Numbered from the stretch's first letter, positions 51,419 through 61,497 are shown. The stretch is DNA of 64,000 nt from Mesorhizobium sp. B2-8-5 (GCF_006440675.2 NZ_CP083951.1:1550001-1614000); one strand, 5' to 3'. Numbers and translations: made by a program. The notes: generated from the sequence alone by a model not told the origin.

Positions 51419-54049
51419 TTACTTCAGCTCCAGCAGCCGCTCGAGATAGCTGCGCTCGATATCGGGGCTGAGCGCATTGCCGAGCCGCTTGCGGATCGCG
51501 TCGAGGATCTGGCGCGCGCGCTGCACGTCGATCTCGTCGGGAACCTTGACCGAGGTGCCGTCATCGGGGCCGTTGGTGGCGCGCGGCCGCCCCAGCGGAT
51601 CGCGGTCGGCGTCCTGCTGGCGGCCGCCCTGTTCGCTGCCGCCCTGATCGCCCTGCATGGCCTGCATCTGTTTCATCATGTCCTTGGCGCCACGGCGCAG
51701 CGCCTCCAGCGCGCGGCCCTGGTGGCCGACGGCCTGGTCGCCGTCGCCTTGGCCCAGCGATTGTTCGGCATTGCCCATCGATTTGCCGGCCTCGCCGAAG
51801 CCCTCATTGGGCTCCATGCCCATGCCCTCGAGTCCCTTCTTCAGCTGGTCGAGCTCGCTCTGCAGCTGGCCCTGGCCCTCCTGCAGCTGCTTCAGCGCAT
51901 CGGCCAAATCCTTCGGCGACATTTTCGGACGTCCGAGCGGATCGCGGTCCTGGCCGGGGCCGGGCCGCTGCTGCTGGTCGTCGAACTGGCCCTGTTCGCC
52001 GTCCTCGCCAAGCTGCTGTTGCTCGCCGCCTTCGCCGCGCTGCCCGCGCTGCATCTGGTCCAGCCGGAATGTGTCGTTCATCATTTCCTGCTGGCGGCGC
52101 ATGATGTCGCCGAGCTTGTCCATCTGCTGCCGCAGCTCGCTGTCCTGCTCGCCGCCCTGCTGCTGGCGGCCGGCCTGCAAGTTGTTCATCATGTCCTGCA
52201 GCTCGGAGAGAAGCTGCTGGGCCTTGTCGCGATCGCCCGATTTGGCCAGATTCTCGATCTGGTCCATCATGCGGTCGATATCGCTCTGGCGCAGCTCGCG
52301 GCCGTTCTGCTGCATCTGCGGCGCGTTCGGGTTCTGTTGCGCGCGCTGGGCGAATTCCTGCAGGAACTGGTTCATCGCCTCGCGCAGTTCCTTCATCGCC
52401 TTCTCGATCTCCTGATCGCTGGCGCCGTTCTTGATGGCATCCTGCAACGCCTGCTGCGCCTGGCGCAGCCGCCGCTCGGCGGCCGACAGATTGCCTTCCT
52501 CGATGCCGAGCGCGATCTCCCACAGATAGGACACGACGTTGCGCAGCTGGTCGTCGCTCTCGGAGAGCTTCAGCCGGCTCCTCGCGCTCATGATGGCGAG
52601 ATAGTTCGACATGTTGTCGAACGTGTCCTCGGGACGCAGCGTGATCGCGTCCATCAGGTCGAGGACGCGCGGCTTGGCATTGGTGTCGAGCGCCAGCAGC
52701 CGGCGCTGCTCGATCACCGCGCGGGCGAGCGGATTGGCGAAAGGCCGCTCCGGCATCACCATTGTCTTGGTTTCGCTGGTCGCGGTGTGGCCGGCATCGT
52801 CGGTGACGCTCAGCGTCAGCTTGATGTTGGTGCCGGCCCAGACATGCTCGGTCAGGTCCTTGGTCGTCTTGGCCGCGTTCGCCTTGCCGCCGCGGCGCGG
52901 CAGCGTCAGCGGCATGTCGGGCGCGCCGTAGAGCGGATGGGCGTTGGCGGCCGGCGGGTTCGACGGCTCGAAAACGGCCTTGGCGGAGGCGGCGCCGTAG
53001 TCGTCGTCGATCTGGTAGTTCAGCTCGATGGCGCCGTTGACCGCGCGCTTCGGCTCGCCGACGAAGCGGATCGTCGGCGGCTTGTCGGGAATGACGGCAA
53101 AGGCCCAATGGCCGAGATCGCCCTCGCCGGATTTCAGCGTCAGCGTGCCGTTGGTGTTCAGCTTGCCGGAGAACTGTCGCACCTTTGGCGCCGTCTGGCT
53201 GGCGGCGGCGGGCGCGGTCCCCTTGGCTGCTCCGGGGGGCGCCGCGGGCTCGATGGCGCGGTCATTGCCGCCTTGATCGGCATAGCTCAGCGTTTCCTCG
53301 CCCGAGCCGCCAGTGACGCGCAGCGAAACGTCGCTGCCTTGCGGAACGGAAAAGGTCTGGACGGCCTGATTGGCATCGGCGGTCAGGAACAGCGGCGCCT
53401 TGCCGGTATAGGCGGGCGGCGTCACCCAGGCGTCGATGCGCGGCGGCACGGCGTCGTGCCCGGCGCGGGCGACAAAAGCGTCGCTGACCCTGCCGCCAAA
53501 GGGTCCGAAGGAGAAGGCCAAAGCCGTGACGAACAGCAGCCCCGCCACGGCGCGCAGGCCCCAGCGGTCATAGTCCGGCACGCCGGTGCGCGGCCGGTCG
53601 GCGCCGAGGCTCGAAAGCCGCTCGGCCATGCGCTTCTGGTGCTCGCGCCACAGCGCCTGCGAGAAGATGCTGTCGGCGCCGCTTGGCCGGTCGGTCTGCA
53701 CCTGCACCGGGCTGTGCAGCAATTCGTTCGCCGCCTCGATGCGCCTGTCGACCTCGGCGGCCGAGGGCATGCGGAAGAAACGCAGCGGATAGAGCGCCGC
53801 GACCGCCGCCAGCGCGAACAGGATCAGAAGACCGATACGCGCCGAGTCCGGCAGGCGCGGGACAAGGCCGAACCACGAAAAGCTGAAAAACAGGCTGGCG
53901 ACGACCAGCAGCGGCAGCACGAGCGGCCAGGCGCGCTCGAAGGTCATCGAGGCCCGCGTCGCCAACCGGCTGAACGCCAAGCGCCCGGCCAGGCCGCGTT
54001 TGCCGCTGGAAATGGGTCGTTCGGTCATCGGCCCTTCCTGCCCGGGCAC
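51419..54049 (-). CDS. TIGR02302 (DUF4175) family membrane protein
   Basis: The 876-residue protein has two N-terminal membrane helices (about 35-55 and 65-90), a third near 163-180, a beta-rich middle region and a long Gln/Glu-rich coiled coil (about 500-800) with many GQGQLQ, QQGGEQ and RQQEM segments. This layout is characteristic of TIGR02302, an alphaproteobacterial family of unknown function downstream of lysA. A 910-codon frame lies on the opposite strand but is a GC-skew shadow with no family features. The protein is probably an envelope scaffold; that is inference. Confidence 0.92.
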   Translation of the reverse strand: MPGQEGPMTERPISSGKRGLAGRLAFSRLATRASMTFERAWPLVLPLLVVASLFFSFSWFGLVPRLPDSARIGLLILFALAAVAALYPLRFFRMPSAAEVDRRIEAANELLHSPVQVQTDRPSGADSIFSQALWREHQKRMAERLSSLGADRPRTGVPDYDRWGLRAVAGLLFVTALAFSFGPFGGRVSDAFVARAGHDAVPPRIDAWVTPPAYTGKAPLFLTADANQAVQTFSVPQGSDVSLRVTGGSGEETLSYADQGGNDRAIEPAAPPGAAKGTAPAAASQTAPKVRQFSGKLNTNGTLTLKSGEGDLGHWAFAVIPDKPPTIRFVGEPKRAVNGAIELNYQIDDDYGAASAKAVFEPSNPPAANAHPLYGAPDMPLTLPRRGGKANAAKTTKDLTEHVWAGTNIKLTLSVTDDAGHTATSETKTMVMPERPFANPLARAVIEQRRLLALDTNAKPRVLDLMDAITLRPEDTFDNMSNYLAIMSARSRLKLSESDDQLRNVVSYLWEIALGIEEGNLSAAERRLRQAQQALQDAIKNGASDQEIEKAMKELREAMNQFLQEFAQRAQQNPNAPQMQQNGRELRQSDIDRMMDQIENLAKSGDRDKAQQLLSELQDMMNNLQAGRQQQGGEQDSELRQQMDKLGDIMRRQQEMMNDTFRLDQMQRGQRGEGGEQQQLGEDGEQGQFDDQQQRPGPGQDRDPLGRPKMSPKDLADALKQLQEGQGQLQSELDQLKKGLEGMGMEPNEGFGEAGKSMGNAEQSLGQGDGDQAVGHQGRALEALRRGAKDMMKQMQAMQGDQGGSEQGGRQQDADRDPLGRPRATNGPDDGTSVKVPDEIDVQRARQILDAIRKRLGNALSPDIERSYLERLLELK

Positions 54050-54142
54050 AATAGCCCGGACGTCATCACCAGAAGGATACCAGCAAACACGGCAAAGGCG
54101 AGGCGGGTTCCAAAAACGTGAAGCGGTTTGGCCGGGTTATGA

Positions 54143-55084
54143 TCAGAAATTGGCGGGATTCGTGTTGGAACCGCAGACGAGGATCGCCACGCGCTCGCCC
54201 TCCGCCGGCACATAGCGCCCGGAAAGCATGGCGGCGAAGGCCGCGGCGCCACCGGGCTCGGCGATGATTCGCACGCGGTCCCAGAGCGCTTTCTGCGCCG
54301 CGACGATGTCGTCGTCGCTGACCAGGATCGAGCGTTCGACGAAGGCCTCGGCGATCGGGAACATCATTTCGCCGACGCGCTTCGGCGCCAGCGAATCGGC
54401 GGCAATGCCTTCGGCGGGCGCATCGACCGGCTGGCCGGCCTCCAAAGCGCGGTAAAGCGTCGGCGCCCCCTCGGGCTCGATGGCGACGATGCGGATGCGT
54501 CCCGAGAACCAGGCGGCGATGCCGCCGATCAGGCCGCCGCCGCCCACGGCGACCAGCAGCGTGTCGATTTCGGGCAAGTCGGCTTCGATCTCCAGGCCGA
54601 GCGTGCCCTGGCCAAGCAGCGTTTCCTCCTGGTTGAAGGCATGGATCTGCAGGGCGCCGGTCCTGGCCGCAAAATCCTCGCTGGCAGCGAGCGCCTCTGC
54701 ATAACGCGCGCCGACGACCACCAACTCGGCGCCGTAGCCGCGAATGCGCGCGAGCTTCGCCGGCGGGCTGACCTCCGGCACGAAGATGGTCGCCTTGTGG
54801 CCGAGCTTCATGGCGGCATAAGCGACGGCGGCGCCATGATTGCCGCCGGACGCGGCGACCACGCCGGCCTCGGGCACCTGGCGCTCGAGCAGGTTGGTGA
54901 AGGCGCCGCGCGCCTTGAAGGAGCCGGAATGCTGCAGGCATTCGAGCTTGAGATCGACCGGAAAGGCGGGACGGCCGAAATCCGCCAGGTCGACGCGCAT
55001 CACCGGCGTATGGCGGACATAGGGGCGGATGCGCGGTTCGACAGCGGCGATGCGCTCGCGCGTGATCGTCTTTTTTTCCAGCAT
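54143..55084 (-). CDS. Threonine/serine dehydratase
   Basis: This 313-residue fold-type II pyridoxal-phosphate enzyme has the cofactor Lys57 in SGSFKARG, the substrate loop SGGNHGAA and the phosphate-binding GGGGLIGG. No C-terminal ACT domain is present, so it is a catabolic or racemase-like form rather than the regulated IlvA. It starts 28 bases after lysA with AAGGAG six bases before the ATG, and sits between lysA and the TIGR02302 gene. Confidence 0.93.
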   Translation of the reverse strand: MLEKKTITRERIAAVEPRIRPYVRHTPVMRVDLADFGRPAFPVDLKLECLQHSGSFKARGAFTNLLERQVPEAGVVAASGGNHGAAVAYAAMKLGHKATIFVPEVSPPAKLARIRGYGAELVVVGARYAEALAASEDFAARTGALQIHAFNQEETLLGQGTLGLEIEADLPEIDTLLVAVGGGGLIGGIAAWFSGRIRIVAIEPEGAPTLYRALEAGQPVDAPAEGIAADSLAPKRVGEMMFPIAEAFVERSILVSDDDIVAAQKALWDRVRIIAEPGGAAAFAAMLSGRYVPAEGERVAILVCGSNTNPANF

Positions 55085-55112
55085 GGCCAGCTCCTTAAGG
55101 CGCGCGCCTCGG

Positions 55113-56381
55113 TTATTTCAGCCAGTCGGGAACCGAATCCAGTCCGATCAGGTCCTCATAGGTCTGGCGCGGCCGCACGACATGAAAACGGTCGCCGTCG
55201 ACCAGCACCTCTGGCACCAGGAGCCTGGTGTTGTAGGTGCCGGCCTGCACCGCGCCATAGGCGCCGGCGGTGGAAACCGCGATCAGATCGCCTGCCTTCA
55301 ATCTTGCCAGGTCGCGGTCGAGACCGATGAAATCGCCGGTCTCGCAGACCGGGCCGACGACGTCGACCTTCATGCGCGGGGTGGAGGCAGGCGGCTGCAC
55401 CACCGGCCGGATGTCGTGGAAGGCGTCATAGAGCGTCGGCCGGATCAGGTCGTTCATGGCGGCGTCGACGACGAGGAAGTTCTTGGCGTCGCCTTCCTTC
55501 ACATAGATGACCTCAGACACCAGGATGCCGGCATTGCCGACGATCAGGCGGCCGGGCTCGAACATCACTTTCAGGCCCAGACTGGTGACGTGCTTCCTGA
55601 CGATCTCGGCATAGGCGTCGGGCAGGGGCGGCGGGCTGTTGTCGACGCGGTAGGGAATGCCGAGGCCGCCGCCGAGATCGACATGCTCGATCGAATGTCC
55701 GTCGGCGCGCAGCGCCCCGACCAGTTCGACCAGCAATGCGAAGGCATCGTCGAACGGCTGCAATTCGGTGATCTGGCTGCCGATATGGGTGTCGATGCCG
55801 GCCACCCTGATCCCGGGCAGTTCAGCCGCGCGGGCATAGACCTGCCGCGCGCGCTGCCACGGAATGCCGAACTTGTTCTCGGCCTTGCCGGTCGAGATCT
55901 TCTTGTGGGTCCTGGCATCGACATCCGGATTGATGCGCAGCGAGATGGGCGCCACCTTGCCGAGGGCCGCGGCACGCGCCGACAGCAATTCCAGCTCCGG
56001 CTCGGATTCGACGTTGAAGCAGAGAATGCCGGCCGAAAGCGCGAAGTCCATCTCGCGCGCGGTCTTGCCGACGCCGGAAAACAGGATCTTGCTGGCCGGG
56101 ACGCCGGCGGCCAGGGCGCGGCGCAACTCGCCTTCCGAGACCACGTCGGCGCCTGCGCCCTGCCTGGCCAGCGTCCTCAGCACGGCTTGGTTGGAGTTCG
56201 CCTTCATGGCGTAGCAGACCAGCGCGTCGAGGCCGGAAAAGGCCTCCTTGAAGACGCGGAAATGCCGGGTCAGCGTCGCCGTCGAATAGCAATAGAAGGG
56301 CGTGCCGACCTCGGCTGCGATGTCGGGGATGGCGACGTCCTCGGCATGGAGCACGCCGTCGCGGTAGTCGAAATGGTTCAC
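55113..56381 (-). CDS. lysA: Diaminopimelate decarboxylase
   Basis: The protein has 422 residues from a GTG at 56381 (VNHFDYRDGVLHAEDV), matching rhizobial LysA. The alanine-racemase-like barrel carries the cofactor Lys60 in CYAMKANSN, the phosphate loop HVDLGGGLGIPY and the C-terminal GPVCETGDFIG with the active-site Cys. It makes lysine from meso-diaminopimelate. It follows lptM at 55 bases in the argH-lptM-lysA run. Confidence 0.97.
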   Translation of the reverse strand: MNHFDYRDGVLHAEDVAIPDIAAEVGTPFYCYSTATLTRHFRVFKEAFSGLDALVCYAMKANSNQAVLRTLARQGAGADVVSEGELRRALAAGVPASKILFSGVGKTAREMDFALSAGILCFNVESEPELELLSARAAALGKVAPISLRINPDVDARTHKKISTGKAENKFGIPWQRARQVYARAAELPGIRVAGIDTHIGSQITELQPFDDAFALLVELVGALRADGHSIEHVDLGGGLGIPYRVDNSPPPLPDAYAEIVRKHVTSLGLKVMFEPGRLIVGNAGILVSEVIYVKEGDAKNFLVVDAAMNDLIRPTLYDAFHDIRPVVQPPASTPRMKVDVVGPVCETGDFIGLDRDLARLKAGDLIAVSTAGAYGAVQAGTYNTRLLVPEVLVDGDRFHVVRPRQTYEDLIGLDSVPDWLK

Positions 56382-56436
56382 GGGGTTCGGTTCCGGAAGG
56401 TTGAAGCTCGATGAGATCGGGTCGATCTCATCGGCT

Positions 56437-56643
56437 CTAGAGCAGGGGATCGAGGATGAACTTCCTGTCCTTGACCGGTTTTTCCGGCTCGGGCGGAACC
56501 GGCTGCTTGGCCTTTTCCGCATCCTTGCGCGCCTGCTCCGCCGCCTCATAGGGCGTGTCTAGGCCGGTCTTCCTGCCGCAGGCCGTGACGGTGACAACCG
56601 CCGCCAGCAGCGCCAGCGTCACCAAAATCCTGCTACGGGTCAT
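56437..56643 (-). CDS. lptM: LptM-type small lipoprotein
   Basis: The 68-residue protein has a lipoprotein signal (MTRSRILVTLALLAAVVTVTACG) with the lipobox Cys at residue 22 followed by the family motif GRKTGLDTPYE (compare GRKGPL). LptM/YifL proteins assist maturation of the LPS translocon LptD. Position between argH and lysA matches related genomes. The C-terminal tail is Lys/Glu/Pro-rich. Confidence 0.92.
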   Translation of the reverse strand: MTRSRILVTLALLAAVVTVTACGRKTGLDTPYEAAEQARKDAEKAKQPVPPEPEKPVKDRKFILDPLL

Positions 56644-56724
56644 CGATCCATCCGTTCGAAACTGTTTCTTGTGACGCCGCTTTTAGCCGAGTTTTCAGCG
56701 CTTTGCATCCCGGCAATTGCTTTG

Positions 56725-56773
56725 ATGCATGTCGTTGTCCCAGAACCGCTGCACACTTCTGGGCGACATGCAT
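56725..56773. repeat. Palindromic intergenic repeat (GCATGTCG variant)
   Basis: ATGCATGTCG and CGACATGCAT bound a stem with CCCAGAACCG and CACTTCTGGG inside. Same variant as at 18631. It shares its last base with the TAA stop of argH. Confidence 0.88.
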
Positions 56774-58173
56774 TAAGCCTTGGCGAGCCGCTTTTTCCAA
56801 TAGCGGATCTGCTTTCGCACTTCCGACGGCGCGGTGCCGCCGAAGCTTGTGCGGCTCTTCACCGAATTCTGCACGGCAAGCACCGAAAAGATATCGTCGG
56901 TGATGCCTGGATGGATCGAGCGCAGGTCGTCCAGCGAGAGTTTTTCCAGTCCGACCTTCTTCTCCTCGGCAAGCGCCACGGCGCGGCCGGTGACATGATG
57001 GGCTTCGCGGAAGGGCAGGCCGAGATTGCGCACCAGCCAGTCGGCAAGGTCGGTCGCGGTGGCGTGACCGGCGCCGGCCGCCTTCTTCATGGCGGCGGCG
57101 TTGACGGTCATGTCGCGCACCATGCCGGCGGTCGCCGCCAGCATCAGGTCGAGCGTCTCGGCGGCGTCGAAGACCGCTTCCTTGTCTTCCTGCATATCCT
57201 TGCCGTAGGTCAGCGGCATGCCCTTCATCACGGTCAGCAGGCCGACGAGATGGCCGTTGACGCGGCCGGTCTTGCCGCGCACCAGCTCGGCGGCGTCCGG
57301 GTTCTTCTTCTGCGGCATGATCGAGGAGCCGGTGGAGAAGGAATCCGACAGGCGGACGAAGCCGAATTGCGGCGTCGACCAGATGATGATCTCCTCGGCG
57401 AGCCTGGACAAATGCGTTGCGCAGATCGCGGCGAGGCTCAGGAATTCGAGCGCGAAATCGCGATCCGAAACGCTGTCCAGCGAATTGCGCGTCGGCTCGC
57501 GGAAACCCAGCGCCTTCGCGGTCATGTGGCGGTCGATGCCGAAACTTGTGCCGGCAAGCGCCGCCGCGCCGAGCGGGCTTTCGTCCATGCGCTCGATGGC
57601 GTCGCGGACGCGCGCGAGGTCGCGGCCGAACATCTCGACATAGGCCATGCAATGGTGGCCGAAAGTCACCGGCTGCGCCGCCTGCATATGGGTGAAGCCG
57701 GGCATGACGGTCGCCGCATGTTCCTCGGCGCGTTCGAGCAACGCGGCGATCAGGTCCTTCAATGCCCGGGCGACGCGCTGGCATTCCTGCTTGACCCAGA
57801 GCCTGAGGTCGACCGCCACCTGGTCGTTGCGCGAGCGGGCGGTGTGCAGGCGTCCCGCCGCCGGGCCGATCAGATCGGCAAGGCGGGCCTCGACATTCAT
57901 GTGGATGTCTTCCAGCTTGGTCGAGAATTCGAACGTGCCGGCCTCGATCTCTTTCAGGATCGTGTTCAGCCCGTGAGCGATTTTTTCTTGATCTGCCGCC
58001 GAAATAATGCCCGTTTCGGCCAACATCTCGCTATGGGCGATCGATCCGCTTATGTCCTGCGCATAGAGCTTGCGGTCGAAGCCGATCGACGCGTTGATCG
58101 CTTCCATGATCGCGGCCGGACCCGAGGCAAAACGTCCGCCCCACATCTGGTTGCTGGCCTTCTTGTCGCTCAT
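56773..58173 (-). CDS. argH: Argininosuccinate lyase
   Basis: The 466-residue protein fits ArgH length. It has the fumarase-superfamily signature [11 protein letters not shown] at 282-292, with the catalytic Ser in the GSS loop, and TH at 161-162 in the [11 protein letters not shown] segment; the N-terminus MWGGRF is typical. It splits argininosuccinate into arginine and fumarate. It diverges from the thioredoxin-like gene, as in related alphaproteobacteria. A repeat overlaps its stop codon. Confidence 0.98.
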   Translation of the reverse strand: MSDKKASNQMWGGRFASGPAAIMEAINASIGFDRKLYAQDISGSIAHSEMLAETGIISAADQEKIAHGLNTILKEIEAGTFEFSTKLEDIHMNVEARLADLIGPAAGRLHTARSRNDQVAVDLRLWVKQECQRVARALKDLIAALLERAEEHAATVMPGFTHMQAAQPVTFGHHCMAYVEMFGRDLARVRDAIERMDESPLGAAALAGTSFGIDRHMTAKALGFREPTRNSLDSVSDRDFALEFLSLAAICATHLSRLAEEIIIWSTPQFGFVRLSDSFSTGSSIMPQKKNPDAAELVRGKTGRVNGHLVGLLTVMKGMPLTYGKDMQEDKEAVFDAAETLDLMLAATAGMVRDMTVNAAAMKKAAGAGHATATDLADWLVRNLGLPFREAHHVTGRAVALAEEKKVGLEKLSLDDLRSIHPGITDDIFSVLAVQNSVKSRTSFGGTAPSEVRKQIRYWKKRLAKA

Positions 58174-58206
58174 CGCTATAACCCGTGCTCCGGAGCAGTT
58201 TTGAAA

Positions 58207-58890
58207 ATGGCAGACGGCAAGAGATTCTTTTTTCCGGCTACGCGCCTCATCCTGGCCGCCTTGCTGGCGGGCGTGCTGGCGGGCGCGGTCGCGGTATATG
58301 TCAGCGAGAGCGGTTCTGGCAACAACGCTCCCGAGAAGGTCGCCGCGGCTGCCGGCAAGGACGACGCCGCCTGCGCGGCCAAGGCCGGGCGCGCCAAGCA
58401 GGTCGCCGCCAAGGCCGTCGGCCAGGTGGCCGCGCTGCAGCCGGCCGACCCGCCGCAGTCGCTGAAGAGCCTGGCCTTCAACGGCCCCGACGGCAAGCCG
58501 ATGACGCTGGCCGACCATGCCGGCAAGACGGTGCTGCTCAATCTATGGGCGACATGGTGCGCGCCGTGCCGCGCCGAGATGCCGGCGCTCGATGCGCTGC
58601 AGAAGGAAAAAGGCAGCAATGCTTTCGAGGTGGTCGCGGTCAATGTCGACACTGGCGATGACACGAAGCCGAAGAAGTTCCTCAACGAGATCGGCGTTCA
58701 AACGCTCGGCTTCTACCGGGACCCGACGATCGCGCTGTTCAACGAGGTCAAGACGCGCGGGCTGGCGCTCGGGCTTCCGGTCACCATGCTGATCGACGCG
58801 GATGGCTGCCTGATCGCACATATGAACGGCCCGGCCGAATGGTCGAGCCCCGATGCCAAGCGGCTGGTGGAAGCGGCGCTCGAACCCTGA
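58207..58890 (+). CDS. tlpA: TlpA-family thiol:disulfide oxidoreductase, membrane-anchored
   Basis: This 227-residue protein has an N-terminal membrane anchor at about 12-31, an alanine-rich linker and a periplasmic thioredoxin domain with active-site WCAPC at 117-121. The GLPVTMLID segment holds the cis-proline. In Bradyrhizobium TlpA reduces Cu-binding partners for cytochrome aa3 maturation. It diverges from argH with a 33-base gap. Confidence 0.94.
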   Translation: MADGKRFFFPATRLILAALLAGVLAGAVAVYVSESGSGNNAPEKVAAAAGKDDAACAAKAGRAKQVAAKAVGQVAALQPADPPQSLKSLAFNGPDGKPMTLADHAGKTVLLNLWATWCAPCRAEMPALDALQKEKGSNAFEVVAVNVDTGDDTKPKKFLNEIGVQTLGFYRDPTIALFNEVKTRGLALGLPVTMLIDADGCLIAHMNGPAEWSSPDAKRLVEAALEP

Positions 58891-58895
58891 TCGTA

Positions 58896-61337
58896 TCAGG
58901 CTGAGCGCGCCGCCGCGGCAGGCTCGAGCATCAGGATGCTGCCGCCGCTCCTGCCGGCAGGCTTGACGCCGTCATCGGCGGCCGAAACGCCGGTCAGTTC
59001 GCCGAACGCCTCGATCGGGCCAGGCCTGCCGAGATAATATCCCTGGCCGATGTCGCAATCCTCGGCATCGAGAAAGCGCAGCTCGTCCAGCGTCTCGACG
59101 CCTTCGGCCAGGACCGGCAGGCCGAGGCCGCGCCCCAAACCCAGCACGGCGCGTACGATGGTCGCGACCTGGTCGTTGCGGTCGACAGACTTGATGAAGG
59201 ATCCGTCGATCTTGATCTTGTCGAAAGGGAAGGCGCGCAGGTTGGACAGCGACGAATAGCCGGTGCCGAAATCGTCCATCGCCACCCGCACGCCAAGCGC
59301 CTTGATCTGGCGCAAGGTGGCCAGCGCCCGCGGCATGTCCTTCACCAGCGCCGTCTCGGTGATCTCGAGCTCGAGCCTGCCCGCCGCCAGGCCTGAACGA
59401 AGCAGCACCTCATGCACCCGGCGGCTGAAATCGAGGTTGTGAAGCTGCACCGCTGAGACGTTGACCGCGACCGTCAACGGGTTCTTCCATGTCCCGGCCT
59501 CGTTGCAGGCCGTCGCCAGCACCCACTCGCCGATCTGGGCGATCGAACCGCTATCCTCGGCCACCGGGATGAACACCGAGGGCGGAACCTCTCCGCGTTC
59601 GGGATGCTGCCAGCGGAGCAAGGCCTCGAAGCCGATCATCCTGCCGCTGCTGATTTCCTTCTGCGGCTGGTAGACGAGCCGGAATTCGCCGCGCGCCACG
59701 GCCTGGCGCAGGTCCTGCTCCATGATGCGCCGGTCTCGCGCCTCGGCGCCCATCGAGGCCTCGAAGTAGCGGAACGTATCCTTGCCCTCGGCCTTGGCGC
59801 GATAGAGCGCGGTGTCGGCATGGCTGATCAGCGCCGCCTGTTCGTCGGCGTCGAGCGGGTAGAGCGCGATGCCGATGCTGGCCGAAACCATGCCGCCGGG
59901 CGACAGCCGGTTTTCCTGACGCAGCGCCGAAAGCACCGCTTCGGCAATGCGGCCGGCCGCCTGCGGGTCGGGAAGGCTGGGGGCTATGATGGCGAATTCG
60001 TCGCCGCCGAGTCGGGCCAGCATCTGGCCGTGGCGCAGCACGCCGGAGGCGCAGTGAGCCACCTTTTGCAACACGGCGTCGCCGGCGGCGTGGCCGAAGA
60101 GGTCGTTCACTTCCTTGAACCGGTCGAGATCGAGAAGCATGAGCGCCAACTGGCCGTCTTTGCCGCCTTCCGCGGACGCGGCGATCTCGGCTTCCAGGCG
60201 GCCGGTGAAGCTGCGGCGATTGGCAAGCCCGGTGAGCGGGTCGTAATGCGCGAGGCGCATGATCTCCTGCTCGGCCTTCCTGCGCTCGCGAATATCGCGG
60301 ACGGCAACGACCAGGTGCGGCTTGCCGCAATAGTCGATGCTCCTGGCGATCAGTTCCACCGGAATCCGGCTGTCGTCCTGGCCGCGCAGGTCAACCTCCT
60401 GCGCCTGCCCGTTGCCCGCGGCGACGGCGGAAGCAGTCCGCTCGCCGAACAGGTCGCCCAGCGTCATCGCGTTCAGCGTGCCGGCGGCGATACCGCTCAG
60501 CGCAGCGATGCTGTCATTGGCGCTGACGATGCGGCTGCCGTCGCAGACGATCAGGCCTTCGACGGCGGCATTGGCAAGGCCGTGCATACGCTCCGCCTCT
60601 GTCCTGTGGCGGCGGAAGCGCAGGTCGATCCACAGCGCCGTGGCCGACAGCACCAGGATGACGAGGCTTGCCGCCGCGGCGGCAAAGGCCTGCGACATCG
60701 GCGCAATCGTGAATTTCGAGATCTCGATCGAGGAATCCGGATAGATCGAGACGGCGGCCATGGCGATGAAATGCAGCGTGCAGATCGCCAGCGTGAGCAG
60801 GACAGCGCCGGCGACCGTCGCCTGTGTGGACGGCCGGCGAAGCACGACAAGCATGGAGAGCGCGGCAAGCGTTACACCCGAGGCCAACGATGCGGCGACC
60901 AGCAACCGGTTCCAGACGATCCGGCCTTCGACCTCGAAAGCCGCCATGCCGGTATAATGCATCGCCGCAATGCCGATGCCGAGCACGGCGCCGCCGACGA
61001 GGTAGTGGTCGATGCTACGGCGCACCGTCGCGATCCACATACCGGCCGCGGTCAGGATGACAGACATCGCCAGCGAAGCCACCGAAAGCTCGGCGTTGTA
61101 GGCGTTGGGTATTCCCGGCGTGAAGGCGATCATGGCGATGAAGTGCGTCGCCCATATGCCGAAGCCGGTCGACGCGGCTGCAATCAGCAACCACACATGA
61201 CGGTTTCGGCTCGTCGATTGGTCGACATGGCGAAGCAGGTTGACGGCGGAGAAACAGGAGATTCCGCAAATGAGCGCGGCCAGCGCCACCAGTCTCAGGT
61301 CGTGCTCATTCACGATGCAATTATAGACGGTCAGCAT
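58896..61337 (-). CDS. MHYT-PAS-GGDEF-EAL cyclic-di-GMP protein
   Basis: The 813-residue protein has an N-terminal seven-helix MHYT sensor (THFIAMIAF, MHYTGMAAF and LHFIAMAAV motifs), then PAS, GGDEF and EAL domains. The GGDEF signature (444-448) and EAL (571-573) are intact, so both cyclase and phosphodiesterase activity are possible; no RxxD inhibition site is seen before GGDEF. MHYT domains are proposed copper-based sensors of oxygen, CO or NO. An 8-bp palindrome lies upstream of the start. Confidence 0.95.
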   Translation of the reverse strand: MLTVYNCIVNEHDLRLVALAALICGISCFSAVNLLRHVDQSTSRNRHVWLLIAAASTGFGIWATHFIAMIAFTPGIPNAYNAELSVASLAMSVILTAAGMWIATVRRSIDHYLVGGAVLGIGIAAMHYTGMAAFEVEGRIVWNRLLVAASLASGVTLAALSMLVVLRRPSTQATVAGAVLLTLAICTLHFIAMAAVSIYPDSSIEISKFTIAPMSQAFAAAAASLVILVLSATALWIDLRFRRHRTEAERMHGLANAAVEGLIVCDGSRIVSANDSIAALSGIAAGTLNAMTLGDLFGERTASAVAAGNGQAQEVDLRGQDDSRIPVELIARSIDYCGKPHLVVAVRDIRERRKAEQEIMRLAHYDPLTGLANRRSFTGRLEAEIAASAEGGKDGQLALMLLDLDRFKEVNDLFGHAAGDAVLQKVAHCASGVLRHGQMLARLGGDEFAIIAPSLPDPQAAGRIAEAVLSALRQENRLSPGGMVSASIGIALYPLDADEQAALISHADTALYRAKAEGKDTFRYFEASMGAEARDRRIMEQDLRQAVARGEFRLVYQPQKEISSGRMIGFEALLRWQHPERGEVPPSVFIPVAEDSGSIAQIGEWVLATACNEAGTWKNPLTVAVNVSAVQLHNLDFSRRVHEVLLRSGLAAGRLELEITETALVKDMPRALATLRQIKALGVRVAMDDFGTGYSSLSNLRAFPFDKIKIDGSFIKSVDRNDQVATIVRAVLGLGRGLGLPVLAEGVETLDELRFLDAEDCDIGQGYYLGRPGPIEAFGELTGVSAADDGVKPAGRSGGSILMLEPAAAARSA

Positions 61338-61360
61338 CTTGCTTCACCTGATCTTCCCCC

Positions 61361-61384
61361 ATCAATCAAGGCAACATGATTGAT
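61361..61384. promoter_or_regulatory. Palindrome upstream of MHYT-GGDEF-EAL gene
   Basis: ATCAATCA (61361-61368) and TGATTGAT (61377-61384) form a perfect inverted repeat with an 8-base spacer, beginning 24 bases before the minus-strand ATG at 61337. Its geometry fits an operator for a dimeric regulator. No known consensus is assigned. Confidence 0.45.
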
Positions 61385-61497
61385 TAGGGCCGGACGGCTG
61401 AAGAATCGATTATGCTGCCCGCAACCGCTGCGTGCTTTCCAGGTTGTATTGATGCGCCGGAACGATCTCGGGATCGATTGTGTCGATCCGGGGGCCG

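Noticed and set aside
51389..54121. 910-codon open frame on the plus strand
   Set aside because: It is antisense to the TIGR02302 gene, has a leucine/histidine-rich composition typical of a GC-rich shadow frame and shows no family motif; the minus strand has membrane helices and a clear coiled coil.
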